Assembly: GCF_000784355.1 (NCBI RefSeq)
Contig: NZ_KN360943.1
Span: 1 to 33,305 of the forward strand
Direction of reading: 5' to 3'
From: Methanolacinia paynteri
Lineage (GTDB): Archaea; Halobacteriota; Methanomicrobia; Methanomicrobiales; Methanomicrobiaceae
DNA length: 33,305 bases
Below are positions 32,914-33,305 of this stretch, one piece after another. The notes under the pieces are model-generated. The model was not told where the DNA came from and ran no database searches. It saw only the letters and a list, made by a program, of their open reading frames with translations. The first letter of the stretch is position 1; each line of letters opens with the position of its first letter. Made by a program: the position numbers and the translations under genes.

Positions 32914-33305
32914 TTGGTACAGGAGGCAAAAAATACGCTGATAATAATCATAATTTCAGTCCTGCTGGCATTTTTCTTTACCTTTACCAACGGCTTTCAG
33001 GATGCAAGCGCTATTGCAGCGACGTTTATCGCTTCCAAATCCGCCAGCCCAAGGAAGGGGATCATCTTCGTGGCATTTTTCGCCTTCCTGGGAGCGATGC
33101 TCGGCGGAACGGCGGTCGCGTTTACCATCTCGGAACTTTTCACCATAGATTCGGGGATGACAACGGTATACGTTATGACGGTCGGTATCCTGAGTGCAAC
33201 CGCCTGGAATCTTATAACATGGAAGTTCGGTCTCCCTTCATCCTCGACACACGCACTTATCGGAGGGCTTACCGGATCGGCGGTAGCCGCAGCCGGAATA
33301 GGAAG
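32914..33305 (+). CDS. pitA: PitA-type inorganic phosphate permease (partial)
   Basis: About 130 N-terminal residues are visible before the window ends. The first helix leads into FTFTNGFQDASAIAATFIAS, the PitA/PHO-4 signature (commonly NGFxDAxN), and WNLITWKFGLPSSSTHALIG is the second family motif. The family carries phosphate with protons or sodium. The start is uncertain: TTG 32914 is the only canonical choice, yet a strong AGGAGG lies 5 nt after it (32921-32926), pointing to a start near 32935-32940 where only CTG is available. It lies 73 nt after the histidine kinase on the same strand. Confidence 0.88.
   Translation, partial: MVQEAKNTLIIIIISVLLAFFFTFTNGFQDASAIAATFIASKSASPRKGIIFVAFFAFLGAMLGGTAVAFTISELFTIDSGMTTVYVMTVGILSATAWNLITWKFGLPSSSTHALIGGLTGSAVAAAGIG

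Noticed and set aside
1..33305. CRISPR array or insertion sequence
   Set aside because: No regularly spaced repeats, no transposase motifs and no terminal inverted repeats were seen.

Overview
The window comes from a methanogenic archaeon, most likely of the order Methanomicrobiales (a Methanolacinia/Methanoplanus-like genome is my guess from gene content and base composition). The archaeal markers are a family B DNA polymerase, a geranylgeranylglyceryl phosphate synthase for ether lipids, an archaeal-type threonyl-tRNA synthetase with its own N-terminal editing domain, a tRNA gene without encoded CCA, and GGTGAT-type ribosome binding sites.

Region 1 (1-12984) is housekeeping. A leftward pyrD-pyrK pair (pyrK cut by the window edge) diverges from a tightly packed rightward run of nine genes: malate dehydrogenase, DNA polymerase B, a PP-loop asparagine synthase-like protein, gatC, gatA, gatB, topA, GGGP synthase and a SpoU-type RNA methyltransferase. 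Gaps are 27 nt or less and several genes overlap, so this is probably one long operon mixing replication, tRNA amidation, DNA topology and lipid synthesis.

Region 2 (13137-16404) is a leftward three-gene set of exported proteins: a small membrane-anchored protein, a TolB-like propeller with a Cys cluster and a Cys-Ala-Cys-Ala-Cys-Ala end, and a WD40/PQQ-like propeller. Region 3 (16651-21093) has dcd, thrS, a DUF4013 membrane protein and a thioredoxin-CcdA fusion. Region 4 (21134-26686) has a NifB-type radical SAM protein, two paralogous lipoproteins in tandem, a lone FeoA-like protein, an aldehyde dehydrogenase, a small two-helix membrane protein and an MFS transporter.

Region 5 (about 26.8-29.9 kb) is a visibly AT-rich accessory island ending at a tRNA-Val(UAC) gene. 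It holds an antitoxin followed by a decayed RelE toxin, a second antitoxin and a YafQ/RelE-like toxin arranged tail to tail, remnants of dead genes, a four-helix membrane protein with a coiled-coil tail interrupted by an in-frame UAG, a TIGR02391 (Ymh) protein with an HEPN-type R-x4-H motif, and a frameshifted small ORF behind a palindrome that overlaps its TATA box. This is the best place in the window to look for an undescribed system, perhaps defence-related.

Region 6 (30049 to the end) has polyphosphate kinase 2, a sensor histidine kinase with a pseudo-receiver domain and two PAS domains, and the start of a PitA-type phosphate permease, suggesting linked phosphate uptake and polyphosphate metabolism.
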